Of a stretch of DNA of 64,000 nucleotides, positions 32,080-43,400 are shown in pieces. A program made the translations under genes and the position numbers. Below the pieces are notes generated by a model. That model was not told where the DNA came from, did not search any database, and was given only the letters and a program-made list of their open reading frames with translations. This stretch comes from Morinoia aosen (lineage: Eukaryota; Arthropoda; Malacostraca; Amphipoda; Talitridae): assembly GCA_030386875.1 (NCBI GenBank), contig CM059575.1, positions 13,664,293-13,728,292 on the forward strand, read 5' to 3'. Numbering within the stretch: position 1 is the first letter of the stretch; every line of letters begins with the position of its first letter.

Positions 32080-32793
32080 GTGTCTCGAGAGAGTGCAGCA
32101 GCTGCTCCTCCGGCGTACCTGGTGGTGGACGTGAGGCCAGCGAGCGACTACCAAACGAGCCACATCATCAGCGCCGTCAACCACCCGCTATGCCGCCTCT
32201 CTCGCTCCATCAACTGGGAGTGTTCGGAGCTCTTGCTCTACCGCAACCACCCTGACCGTGTCATCATACTCTATGATTTCTCGGAAGATGTTGCTCCAGA
32301 GTATGCTGCTACTCTCATTCACAGGGGTTATGAGAATGTGTACATGTTGAGTGGGGGCTTGAAACTGGCCAAAGATAAGTTTGGCCAACCTTTGGTTGTT
32401 GAGTCTCATAAAAATGATCGACAGTCTTTATCGGTGTCGAATAATGGTGGTCCTGAAGCTCGTACTGAAACGAATGTGGCAAGTGAGGATAGCACTGCAG
32501 ATGATATGCATTTGTTTGCGCTTAAAAATAAATGCCTCCCAGAAAACGTTACCGAAGATCTGGTTTCTCAATTAGCGACTGTGTTCGTGCCCCCAATTTC
32601 GGCGGGAGGTTCGAAAGGATCTTGCACGAGTAGCATAGCGTCTGTTTACTCTTCAAGCTGTCCTTCATTGTGTCTTTCTAGCCGTAGTGGCCAAAGTGTG
32701 AACCGACGGAAGCCTAACAAGACCTCACAGGCTGGGAGCGCGTCAATGGTTGGTAGTAAAGTAACTCAACCTTGGGCTAAATCAAAAAAGTAA
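32080..32793 (+). CDS. CEP41: CEP41 terminal exon with rhodanese-like domain
   Basis: 237 codons plus TAA, after a pyrimidine-rich acceptor (CTCGCATCTGTCAG). The N-terminal half is a rhodanese homology domain: YLVVDVRPASDYQTSHI, the VNHPLCRLSRSIN stretch, VIILYDFSED and YENVYMLSGGLK. The last of these closely matches vertebrate CEP41 (FENLFMLSGGLK). The catalytic-loop cysteine of active rhodaneses is absent (YDFSED), as in vertebrate CEP41, so it is presumably a non-enzymatic fold. A Ser-rich tail ends in QPWAKSKK, resembling the vertebrate QGKPWK end. The three exons give about 363 residues against about 373 in human. An in-frame upstream ATG (31996) lies in the intron, and its translation does not resemble the family. 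Confidence 0.9.
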   Translation: MSRESAAAAPPAYLVVDVRPASDYQTSHIISAVNHPLCRLSRSINWECSELLLYRNHPDRVIILYDFSEDVAPEYAATLIHRGYENVYMLSGGLKLAKDKFGQPLVVESHKNDRQSLSVSNNGGPEARTETNVASEDSTADDMHLFALKNKCLPENVTEDLVSQLATVFVPPISAGGSKGSCTSSIASVYSSSCPSLCLSSRSGQSVNRRKPNKTSQAGSASMVGSKVTQPWAKSKK

Positions 32794-33450
32794 CTCGAAT
32801 TGTTACTCTGAGCACAATGTGGAGTTTACTTTGCCTTGCTCTACTTTCGGTGGGAAATTCCCACTCATAAGGCGATGAGTCCTCCACGATACAACAGCAG
32901 GGTGAGCACTTCAGGAACAGAGTTGTGCTGTGAACGGTTCTTCTCATGTTTTATGTTGAACCTGTTTTAAAGAAAGTTTGTCCACTATATTAATGGCCTT
33001 ATTTATTATTCACGTTACCTCACTGACAGGCATAGGGGATTCTTGGTTCTGAGAAAAACTCTCCAGCTCTTTTGAACGATGATATTATGATAATTATTGT
33101 TGTAATCTCAGACTTCGAATCATCAACGCTCAAAGGTTGTTTCAATGTTTTACTCTGTCTCTCAGCACAATGACTTTTCAGCCCCAAGCATTTCATGGTA
33201 GGGATTGGGTACTATATTCTGGAAGTTTATTAACCGTTCAAAGGATAACTTCTACACTTTTTCCATAAATCCGCAGTGTTCAGTGTGCCCTCAACTTCAT
33301 TTGTGTTTGGATCTGATATTAACTTATGTTCTCAATCAATATTGCCGCATTTTTAACTACTACAAATATGCTTAAGTTCCTTAAAAGTTATTTCTTCTAT
33401 TTGACGTATATAGGTTGTTAAAGAATAAAAAATGTGGTTGACAAAAAATT
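32794..33450 (+). other. Probable CEP41 3' UTR
   Basis: Non-coding, AT-rich sequence after the stop. An AATAAA at 33424-33429 is a candidate poly(A) signal, followed by GT-rich sequence. The extent is not proven. Confidence 0.45.
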
Positions 33451-35800
33451 ACCACGAAAGTGTTTATTATGAGCACAAAGCCTTGGCTCTTCATGAAAAA
33501 TGATAAAAATGTAACCCAGATATAAAACAGAAAAATCCCGGATTTCGATATTCACAGAGGAACCGCTTGTCACAAATCGCATTTGATGATCATTTTACCT
33601 CATAGAATGTTTCAAATCATTCTTGTCCAACCGTGTACGATCGTCGACTCTAAGTTGCTCTACTGATTGCATCACGGTGAGCCTCCTCGTGATTTTTTTT
33701 CGAGTTTTCCAGGATTGTACAATTGATTTTTCTAGACCCGTCGTCCTGGTGACCTGAACTGTATGCGTGCGAAATGGGGTCTACCGGAAGTCGAGTGTGT
33801 TATTACGGCTCATTTGGAATCCTTTCTATATCGTTTGGAGAGGCTCAGTTGCTTGTGGCTAAGTAATTTTCTGTACTATTTCACCTGGCTTTTGAGGTTC
33901 ACAATTATGGAAAAAGACGAAGTTTTGCGATTAGAGCAAAACCCTCTGGCAAAACATTCTTCTCTACTAACCGAATTAGAATTCTCAAATTTTTCCATCT
34001 TCAAGGTTGGATATTTTATCTATCACGTAACATGGAGATTCTGAAATGAAGTGGCATCTTGCAGTAATTGTTTAAGATATTTCTTTACTAATGTGTTGAA
34101 CTTCAATTTTCTTAAAAATTTAGAATTTGATCTGACGATAAACAACGAAGGAATATTTCTTGGAAATTAAAGCAATAAATTTGTGATTCGTGGTTGGGCC
34201 TTTTGGTCTCAGCATTTTTATCAGCAAGATATACAGGGTGCGTAAGGTATCTGATGACACTAAAAATTTTGTAACCTAAACTAACCCGATTATAATTAAT
34301 GTATTTTTCCTTTTTCACAGAGACCATTCCTCTGACTGACGCTCCTTCACAAAGTGGCTAAACTGACGCCTAGATAAAATGCCTCCTATTTTCGCTATTT
34401 GACGCCTGAGTTTAGGCTATTGGCTGTAATTACACTCATAACATCATTATATTTCATCCTCAAATTTTCATGACACTCATATGATGTGAGCGGCTGACTG
34501 CAAGAAGCAACTGAGGATGAATCCGATTGAAATAACTTTATAGTGTTTTTCTTTCATTCATCCGTGTGTTGAAGACATTGCGTCTTCAACTGCCGTGAGA
34601 AAGCTCGTCCCATCGCATGTCGCTGCGTGCTCAGATGCGCAGTGTCCTCACGCGGAGTTCTGCAACAACACCCATTTAGTGTAACCGATCATATTATTTA
34701 CATAACCAGCCGGATCTGGTTGGGATGTTTTCTCTTCTGGTTGGATAATTTCTCGTCCTCTATCAGTTTTTTTCTGCCACTGGTTGAAATTATCACGAGC
34801 TCGTGAAAGTTTTCAAGAAGCTTTTTGCTGGGATTCTGAGCTACAACAAATTCCACCATTGTGGGTATAATTGCCGTATTTTTATCAGTTAATCAGATCT
34901 TCATGAATAGATACTTCCGAATGATTTGCGATATATTGGAAAACAGTACTTGAAAATATATTAAAATTGCTAAAGCAGATAAGCTCGGTTGGCTCTTGAT
35001 ATATATGCTGCTTCTTCTTTGCTGGGTTGTGTTCGAGCTGCCATTGAGTGCATCAAGTGAATGCGATGTCGTTTGTATAAAATGATGTTCTAGAATTACT
35101 TGTATTCACTTATGAATCTTAGATTATGCACAGTTTGTTTGAAGCTATTGTCAACAATTATGTGAAAATACTGCAGCAATATCGACAAGTTGTTGACTTC
35201 TATATTCTGCAGTCTGCGTAATACGCTGCTGCATTAATATTGTATTCTCACCTCATTTTGTTTATGCACGGTCATGCTTTCATAGCAACATCTATAGAAT
35301 GAGCCATTGTAAATGCTTGTTTTTGTGACGGTCTTTGCATTTCTCTCTGAAATTAAGAAGTAATTACTGCAATTGTTTGCGAGTTGTGGTCAAACTTTTT
35401 GAACTATACGAGAAAAGCTACGTAGCGAAACTGATATCTGAAAAAAGAAGTCAGTGAAAGCCAACGCACTAAATTTTATAGTCGGTTGAATAAGTTAATC
35501 AGTTTGATACTTCACAAATTTTAATCATATTCAGGCCATGTAGCCTATTCAATCCCACCATGAAAAGCCCAATGTAACGATTGGCTTGGTTAACGTATGC
35601 TTTCTATGTTCAATTTCTTGGATCTATTTTGTGTGCTTCATAGTTCAGTGATATTTCACTTTGTGCTTGGTGAAGGCTCCTGACATTCTGAATTTAAACG
35701 AAATGGCAAGACGTACTGTTAAAATTGTCTTATTAGTTGCTGGAGTTGTATATAGGCACATTCATTCTTGTTACATTCTTCTGTCTCTTCGCTTTTTCTC
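33451..35800. other. Unassigned intergenic DNA
   Basis: Short open frames exist, but none has recognisable motifs or splice context. A CAGGGTGCGTAAGG string at about 34234 resembles MITE termini, but no partner was found. Confidence 0.45.
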
Positions 35801-35804
35801 TGCC

Positions 35805-36290
35805 GGTACACTCCCAGGGGGAAAATGTGTGAGGGTCATAGCTGAGTGTTAGTAGGCCTTTTTGTTGAAACAAAATATTTTTTGTTATATTAATGAACCA
35901 ACCATTTTCTGATTCACTTTTGTCCTGTTTTTCAGCACCTACTTTCTTCAACTTTTTTTTCTTGTTTCACAAACTACAATGTGAGGGCCCGAGCTGAGAG
36001 TTAGGTAGGCCTTCTTTTTGTTGAAATAAAATGTTTGTGTTATGTTAAGGACCACCTTTTTACGGTTGAACGGGTTCACTGCTGTCCTGTTTTTCAGCAC
36101 CTACTACTGTCTTCTTCAACTTTGATCTTGTTTCATTATCTTCCTTCCTAACTTACTGTTTCTATGCCTTTCTGCGTAGATTCCGCGTTTCCTTAACTCC
36201 ATACTAAATGGTGCCTTTGTCCTTCCTCTCTTCGGAACGCTTTTTTGTAGCGGTTAGGGTGGCTTAAACTAACATCTAATCCAATGTTCT
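35805..36290 (+). repeat. Two HH-SINE copies, head to tail
   Basis: 35805-35975 runs from CACTCCCAGGGGGAAAATGTG to TTCTTGTTTCACAAAC. 35979-36290 runs from GTGAGGGCCCGAGCTGAGAG through CATACTAAATGGTGCC to TAACATCTAATCCAAT. The second contains a small insertion (CGGTTGAACGGGTTCACTG). Confidence 0.85.
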
Positions 36291-37993
36291 CTGCCGATGC
36301 TTAATATTTTCTTTGCAACAAATTTTTGTGATGTATTATTTTTCTCCATGTTGATACAAACTATGTTCTGCCCTTTGTAAGAGCTTAATGCTCTATCGGG
36401 AAAGTATTTTTATAAAAGCTCTACTATCGGGAAAATACGCCTTGTGTTGGTGCTTGTTCTCGTTTGTGATTTGAGGGATAAAATACTTCCTCATGCGGTA
36501 TGTATCTTTAACTTTTATTTCAGTCCATGACAATTCTACTCGCAGCAGGTGGACTGTAGTTATAATAATTCTTCAACTTATGCGAGGGATACATTCCATT
36601 TCAGTCAATGATTAGGATGAGTTAATCTGTTCTTGACTTGCGCTGCGCAAGTGTGCAAGCAGTAGTCTCGTCGAATTTCCGTCCATATTGTTGTTAGGTT
36701 TAAGAAAGTATCGAGTGAAAGTTCACTGAAAATTTCAAAGCATTGATGCGTCTTGCAGGAGTTTGCTATACTACTGTGTCTATTTTAGGCCTTATCTTTC
36801 CCGTCTTATCTCTCGTCGTAGAATAGGCCAGTGTGCCGTGCAACTGACCTCTCGCGCAGCATGTTTGTCCCCGTTCCTTTGTTTTCTGCATTTTCGTTGC
36901 CTTCAAATTTGTAACGTTATTTTGCCGTCTAAGCTAAGCTCAATTTGAAATTTTACTTCCTTGCGATACCCCGTGAAACAAATCAACATTTTATCGAGAT
37001 GATGACCATGACGTGATTAAGCAACACTGTTTATTAATTGTATGAAATTAATAGTGGTTAATTACTCTTCTTAAACTAACAATGAAGTGAACTAATGCTC
37101 AGCTTATTTTAAGAACTACATATTACGAAGAGGACTGATGTAATTCCTCAACTTCTTTCATGTTGAAAGACTTTCCATTAGAACAATTGTGGGCATAAGC
37201 GTTCCTTAATTCGATTCCTTGTTGACCTTAATAGAGTTAGCTACGTTCATTACAAGCGGCTGTTTTATGAATTCCTTTTGGTTTTTACTAGGCAAATCGT
37301 TTACTGTACTTTTTCTGATATGGTTTCGCATGTGTAGGTCAGTGTATTGTGTAGTTTATTTTATGCTCAATTGTTCTTGATATTCAGCGGCGGATATGTT
37401 TTTAGAATTGTTTTTTCTTTGATTCACTGAATCATCTCATTGAAGCACATGTTGAGAAAATACCGCAAGGAATTTTCTTGGTAGAATATGAACATTTCTT
37501 GTGAACTATTAGTCATGATAACAATTTTATTTCGTGTGAGGAATACATTCCATTCCTGTTTGGAATGAGCAACTCTTTGCTGTTGAATTGCGCTGCACAC
37601 GTGTATAAGCAGTAGTCTTCTCGAATTTCCGTCCATATTGTTTATAGCTTTAAGAAAGTCTCGAATGAGACCCTTTGCCTTCGTGTCTCACGTTAACCTA
37701 CTTATGCTCGCAGCACTAATGTTCCACTTGGTAGCTAGAATCCTCTATTTGATTGTCGAGTCCTCTGATGGACTGCTTATATTTTAAGGGTTTTATGGAG
37801 TTGTTCTTAGCGCGCGGAAGAAAGTTATGTGTTAATCTCCGTCCGGCTTCAGGAGTTTCATTCGAAGCAAGTGGACTGGAATGAACTGCAGCCCAATGCA
37901 TTACTGTTGACATCATCCGGGCACTTTGCCTTGTTTTTATTGCATTCGAAAGACTTACGTGTGATTTTGATGCGTGTAAAACTTTTGACTGCT
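36291..37993. other. Intergenic DNA with a ~140-bp direct repeat
   Basis: No gene seen. About 36580-36725 and 37535-37665 are diverged direct copies sharing GGATACATTCCATT-type sequence, TTGCGCTGCGCAAGTGT / TTGCGCTGCACACGTGT and TCGAATTTCCGTCCATATTG, then TTTAAGAAAG. The spacing is about 950 bases. Confidence 0.6.
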
Positions 37994-38006
37994 AAGGGCT
38001 CCAACT
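37994..38006. repeat. Left target-site duplication of LINE B
   Basis: AAGGGCTCCAACT, repeated exactly at 44367-44379. Confidence 0.95.
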
Positions 38007-38378
38007 CCCCCTCACGCCATCCTGTCCTTGTCGCGGGGAGGGGGCTTGTGTGTTCAATGAAGCCCAAGGCTATGCTGTCCCAGGTTCAACCATGACAGAC
38101 AGGCTTGGGCCGAGATCCAGACCAACTGGGATGGCAACATTGACAACCGAGCTGACAACTGGATACTCTCCTGGACACACACTGACCTCTCCTTGGATTT
38201 GTTTGTAAGGCCGGCCGGGACCTAGACCCGACCTGCCGGCCTGATAGTCGTGCGCGGCAAGGGTTAGCCGATGGCCGGGTGGAAAGGCGGGGGGCGGTTT
38301 AAACGCCAGTGAGGCGCGGAAACGTCTCGCTGGTTAGTCAAGCGCAACAACCTGCTGCATCTGCTCGCGCCAGGAGCT

Positions 38379-40490
38379 ATGCCTGTGCTTAGTGAGTGTG
38401 CCCGTCGGGACTCCGTGAGCCTGACAGAAGGGTTCCCCTTGTTGGCGGCCGCCCAAAGCTGGTGCCGGCTCAGGGCACAGGTGAGACCTAACCTATTAAC
38501 CATGGATATTTCAAACTCAAACCCCCCCCAAACCGTAAAACAACTTGATGGTGACGACCTCAACCCGCCCCCGGACTTCTTGGACACCTCCCAGACAGGA
38601 AATGCGGAAGGCAATTCTCTGTCAACCTCCGCGGCACCAAAACCATTGCAGAGCATATCTGCGAGTGGCGAGGAACGCGAGGAGCTGCAACAGCAAAGTG
38701 AATACACGCTCGAGCCTTTCAACCCGACATTTAATAAGAGACGCAACACAAATTCTAATCACCGAGGAGAGCCAACTTTGGACTCGGCCCGGAAGATGGC
38801 ACAAGAGCAGGCACACCAGAAGCAACCACTTATTGCACGAGAGACTGGGATGCCTGAAACACCGCTAGGTCCCCACGATAGTGGCCCACGGTGGACGAGA
38901 GTAAACAGAGGAGGACCTGAACGACGTAGGCGCCCGCAGCGAACGGGAAGACAGTGGACTGCATATGATGAAGAGTATAAAGACACGCCGTACTATGCAA
39001 AGTACATCAATATAAACTTTCCAAACCTAGACATAATCAGAAACCTCAACGTGATCCAAGTTGACAAAGACATCAGAACCCAAATAGGTGACCCGGAGAA
39101 AATCTCAAGATGGGGCAAGAGTTCTCTACTAATAACCACCCAGTCGGAAGACCAAACGAAGAAACTCCAGTCCATAACACGCATTGCTGGAAATCCAGTT
39201 GTCGTTTCTCCCCATCGGACCCTCAATGTGATAAAGGGCGTTGTGCGTAGCCACGCTTTTGGAGGATGCTCAGAGGACGATTTGAGAAGGCAACTGAGCG
39301 ACCAAGGAGTTACGGACGTCCGGCGAGTGAAGATAAAGAGAGAAGGAGAACTAGTTGCAACAAATACCTACATCCTTACCTTTGAAAAACATTCCCTTCC
39401 AAGAACCATCTCCCTCACATCTTGGCACCACGAAATTGTCGAAGCATACAAGGAGAGACCGCAGCAATGCTTTAGATGCCAGCGATTTGGCCACGTAGCT
39501 AAGTATTGCCGAAGTGAGACTGAAACCTGTGCCCGATGTGGAGAAACAGGACACAAAAAACTGGATTGTAGAAATCCGATCTGCTGCTACCATTGTCAGC
39601 AAGAACATTATTCCAACGATAGAAGCTGTCCCAAGTACATACTTGAAAATGAAGTCCTGGCCACTCAAGGAAAAGAAAAAATTCCCCGTCCTGAAGCTCT
39701 CCAAATGGTCCTGGAACGATCACCAGACCACAACCGCCTCTACAGCACGGTACTTCAAACGCCAAGATCAAACCCCGACACAGCAAATAACCCGGCGCGC
39801 ACCGAAACGAATCTACAGGCAAGCACATCTAGTACAATACCTGGCGCCCTCAACACAACAACGCAAACGCTAAAACTCCCAGATGCAACACCAACTATCG
39901 CACCCACGACTATCCCGGACTCGACTCCACAACCAGCTGCAGAGGACGCTAATGTAAGTAAGACGCCACATAGACTGCCGGACAAAAGTGCCGTACCCCC
40001 GAAGCCACCAACGGAGGAAAGTGCGAGCGAACCCGGTAGCGGCAAAGACTTACCTCCTGGTGCAGTAAAAATGACGACTCATGGCAAAACCCAAGATAAT
40101 TCACAAAAACAACTGGATCCTACTTGCCCACCACGGACCCAGATATCGAAGGAACCAACTAAGAAAACGCCAGCGCGCGAAGAAGGAAAAGCGAACAGAT
40201 ACACTTTTAAGAGACTCAATAGGCCAGACAGTCTAAACCAGCTATCAACATACGACAGTGACAGCTCGGTCGATCAAACCAGCAATAGCAAAAAAGACAA
40301 TCCATCAAAGAAAGTACGGCAAAAGTCACCCAATAAATCCCACAGGACACCCTTGGGAACAAAGGAAATACCACCACGTGGTAGACCAGCCGTACGCCCT
40401 AGCTCTGGAGCTGCCAATCGTGGCTCTAATGAGTGCAAAATTCCTGTAATAGGCCAACAACCGCGGCCTTGGGAGCAGAATAGGCGCTGA
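38379..40490 (+). CDS. LINE B ORF1: gag-like RNA-binding protein
   Basis: 703 residues from the ATG at 38379; a second in-frame ATG at about 38502 (MDISNSNPPQTVKQL) is a plausible alternative start. The centre has a nucleic-acid-binding fold typical of I/Jockey ORF1 proteins, then three Cys/His knuckles from residue 364: CFRCQRFGHVAKYC, CARCGETGHKKLDC and CYHCQQEHYSNDRSC. The C-terminal third is Pro/Thr/Ser-rich and probably disordered. It would package element RNA into an RNP. Its TGA stop overlaps the ORF2 ATG by one base (TGATG at 40488-40492). Confidence 0.9.
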   Translation: MPVLSECARRDSVSLTEGFPLLAAAQSWCRLRAQVRPNLLTMDISNSNPPQTVKQLDGDDLNPPPDFLDTSQTGNAEGNSLSTSAAPKPLQSISASGEEREELQQQSEYTLEPFNPTFNKRRNTNSNHRGEPTLDSARKMAQEQAHQKQPLIARETGMPETPLGPHDSGPRWTRVNRGGPERRRRPQRTGRQWTAYDEEYKDTPYYAKYININFPNLDIIRNLNVIQVDKDIRTQIGDPEKISRWGKSSLLITTQSEDQTKKLQSITRIAGNPVVVSPHRTLNVIKGVVRSHAFGGCSEDDLRRQLSDQGVTDVRRVKIKREGELVATNTYILTFEKHSLPRTISLTSWHHEIVEAYKERPQQCFRCQRFGHVAKYCRSETETCARCGETGHKKLDCRNPICCYHCQQEHYSNDRSCPKYILENEVLATQGKEKIPRPEALQMVLERSPDHNRLYSTVLQTPRSNPDTANNPARTETNLQASTSSTIPGALNTTTQTLKLPDATPTIAPTTIPDSTPQPAAEDANVSKTPHRLPDKSAVPPKPPTEESASEPGSGKDLPPGAVKMTTHGKTQDNSQKQLDPTCPPRTQISKEPTKKTPAREEGKANRYTFKRLNRPDSLNQLSTYDSDSSVDQTSNSKKDNPSKKVRQKSPNKSHRTPLGTKEIPPRGRPAVRPSSGAANRGSNECKIPVIGQQPRPWEQNRR

Positions 40491-43400
40491 TGCTGAAGAC
40501 ACTCATCCAATGGAATCTACAATCCTACCGAACCAAATTCAATGAAATAAAAAAAATCTTACATGACCAAACACCAATTTGTATGTGTCTACAAGAAACA
40601 ATGTTACGAAATCAACAAGCCCATCCCCCCTCGCATTATAAAATAATCATATCCACTGTTACTCGTGCCGACAACCATGAGCGAGGTGCTGCAATCCTCG
40701 TCCATTATTCAGTCCCATACAAAATATTGAGGCTGAACACAAACTTGCAGGCAGTTGCTGCTCGGATTCACCTCAACAAAAGCTACACTCTATGCTCCCT
40801 CTATCTACCCCACCTGGATGTCACCTATGAAGACCTAAACTCGCTAATACTACAGCTGCCTGAACCGTTCATAATCATGGGAGATTTTAATGCACGAAGT
40901 ACGCTTTGGGGAGACCATACTACAAACGCCCGAGGACGATTGGTGGAGCGCCTACTGCTAACGCACGACGTCGCACTCCTCAACTCAGGCCAGCACACCC
41001 ACTTCCATCACCAAACATCCACTACCTCTGCAATAGACCTGACGATTTGCTCGTCAAACTGCCAGCTCGACTTTAGATACTCCGTTCACGATGATTTGCA
41101 CGACAGTGATCACTATCCAATTCAATTAGAACTCATCCAACCAACCACAAACCACGAGCGCATCCCCCGGTTTAATACTGCAAAAGCAAACTGGCCCATG
41201 TATTACACCCAAACTGCCGTCGAGAACCCTGAGTTGTATACAAGTGAAAATACAGAGATATTCCTGGACAACGTGTGCAACATTCTCCTATCGGCCGCCA
41301 ATGCCGCTATACCTCTCACCAGCGGAACGCTTCAGAGACCACCAGTCCCGTGGTGGGATGAAGAATGCGACGACGTAAAGCGTGAGAGAAGAAGAGCAGG
41401 AAGAGCCTTGCGCAGATACAACAGCATCGCCAACAAAATACGTTACAACCGAGCGAGAGCCATTTGTAGGAAAACATTTCAACAGAAACGTTCCAAGTCA
41501 TGGGAAACATACCTCAACAGCATCACATCCCGGACGAGCATGACCTCTGTCTGGAAAAGAGTGAAGAAACTATCAAGTAAGTTCACTCACTCCCCAACGC
41601 CAGTAATAGTGGACAACGACCAACGCCTCCATAGCAATCCGACTACAGTTGCAAACCTAATCGGAAACCACATAGCCACGACAAGCAACATCTCCAACGT
41701 CAGCGCTAACTTCTCAACCCATAAGCAAAGAATGGAGAGCCAGGTGCTACGCTTTGGAGACAACAACGATATTTACAATGTTCCACTCAATATAGAAGAA
41801 CTACACGGAGCCCTATCAAGAAGTAAAGAAAAAGCCCCGGGACCTGATACCATTACCTATGCAATGGTAAAACGCGCGCATGAATCTTTCCACCAGCTCC
41901 TATTACACCTATTCAACTACATCTTTTTGCACGATGTATTCCCGGACCAGTGGAAAACTGCAATAATAATCCCCATCCCTAAACCAGGAAAAGACCCGCA
42001 GTGCGTGGGAAATTACAGACCGATTGCCCTCACAAGTTGCTTGAGCAAACTATTGGAAAGAATAATCAACTCACGGCTCATGTTCTTCTTAGAAGCAAAT
42101 AATAAAATTACAAACGTGCAGTGCGGTTTCAGACCGTTCCATAGTACAACCGACAACGTCGTGTGCCTAGAAACCGCTATCCGTACGGCAATGAGTCAGA
42201 AGCAACACTTCCTGGTCATCTTCTTCGACTTGGCTAGGGCGTATGATACTGCATGGCGATATAATATAATTAAAAAGCTCCACACTGGAGGACTCAGAGG
42301 ACACCTACTGCACTTTGTCAATAATTTCCTCACCGATCGCAAGATAAAGGTACGTGTAGGGAATTCCTTCTCCGACACAAAATATTTACAAGAAGGAGTG
42401 CCCCAGGGCAGTGTGCTAAGCTGCACCTGCTTCCTGATTGCGATCAACGATATAGCAGAAGACTTACCTCTCTATGTAAAAAGCTCCCTATATGTGGATG
42501 ATTTTGCCGTATATATAGCAGGACACCGAACGGACACGCTGGAAAGACAACTCCAAATCGCAATAAACCGACTGGAACGCTGGACTGACCGAACTGGATT
42601 TCGTTTTTCTACTACCAAGACAAACAGCATGCATATCTGCCGAGTACGTGGGTGTACCAAAATCGCACCGCAACTGGTCCTACATGGGGAAAACATCAAC
42701 CAGGTGCAGACATACAAATACCTCGGCTTAACTATAGATGAGAGCCTAACATGGCGACCCCACATTCAACAACTGAAGACGTCATGCATTAAAGGGCTGA
42801 ACCTCCTGAAGTTCCTCGCCCACTCGTCATACGGATCCGACAAAAAACTGTTACTACGTCTCTACATAGCCCTAATCAAACCTAAAATTGATTATGGATG
42901 CGAAGCCTATGGGTCCGCCTGCCCTTCGCTACTGGCGACTATACAACCGATCCAAAATGCAGCTTTGAGAATAGCAGCTGGCGCCTTTCGAAGCTCACCC
43001 ATAGATTCACTACACAGCGAGACCGGGACCAAGACAGTAGAGCAATATCGTGCAATAAAAATTATGAACTACTATCTCCGCCTGCAAATAAACCCCAATA
43101 CATACACACTTCAAGAACTTAGAAATATCCCGCCTCATACCTACGCTCCAGAATCGACGACACCCCGACCATTTTACGTGAGAGCCACGAATCTGCTGGA
43201 ATACTACGATGTACGCTTCGACAATGTGCTGGTGGAAATGCCATACGTCTTCCCACCCTGGCAAGCAGGTGCTCAAAGATTGTGCAGGGAGATGTACAAT
43301 GTGAGGAAATCGCAGGTGGGGCCAGTGGCAGCTCGATCGGTGTTCTTGGACCACTTGGCATCCCACAGCGCGTCAACAATATATTACACGGACGGTGCTC

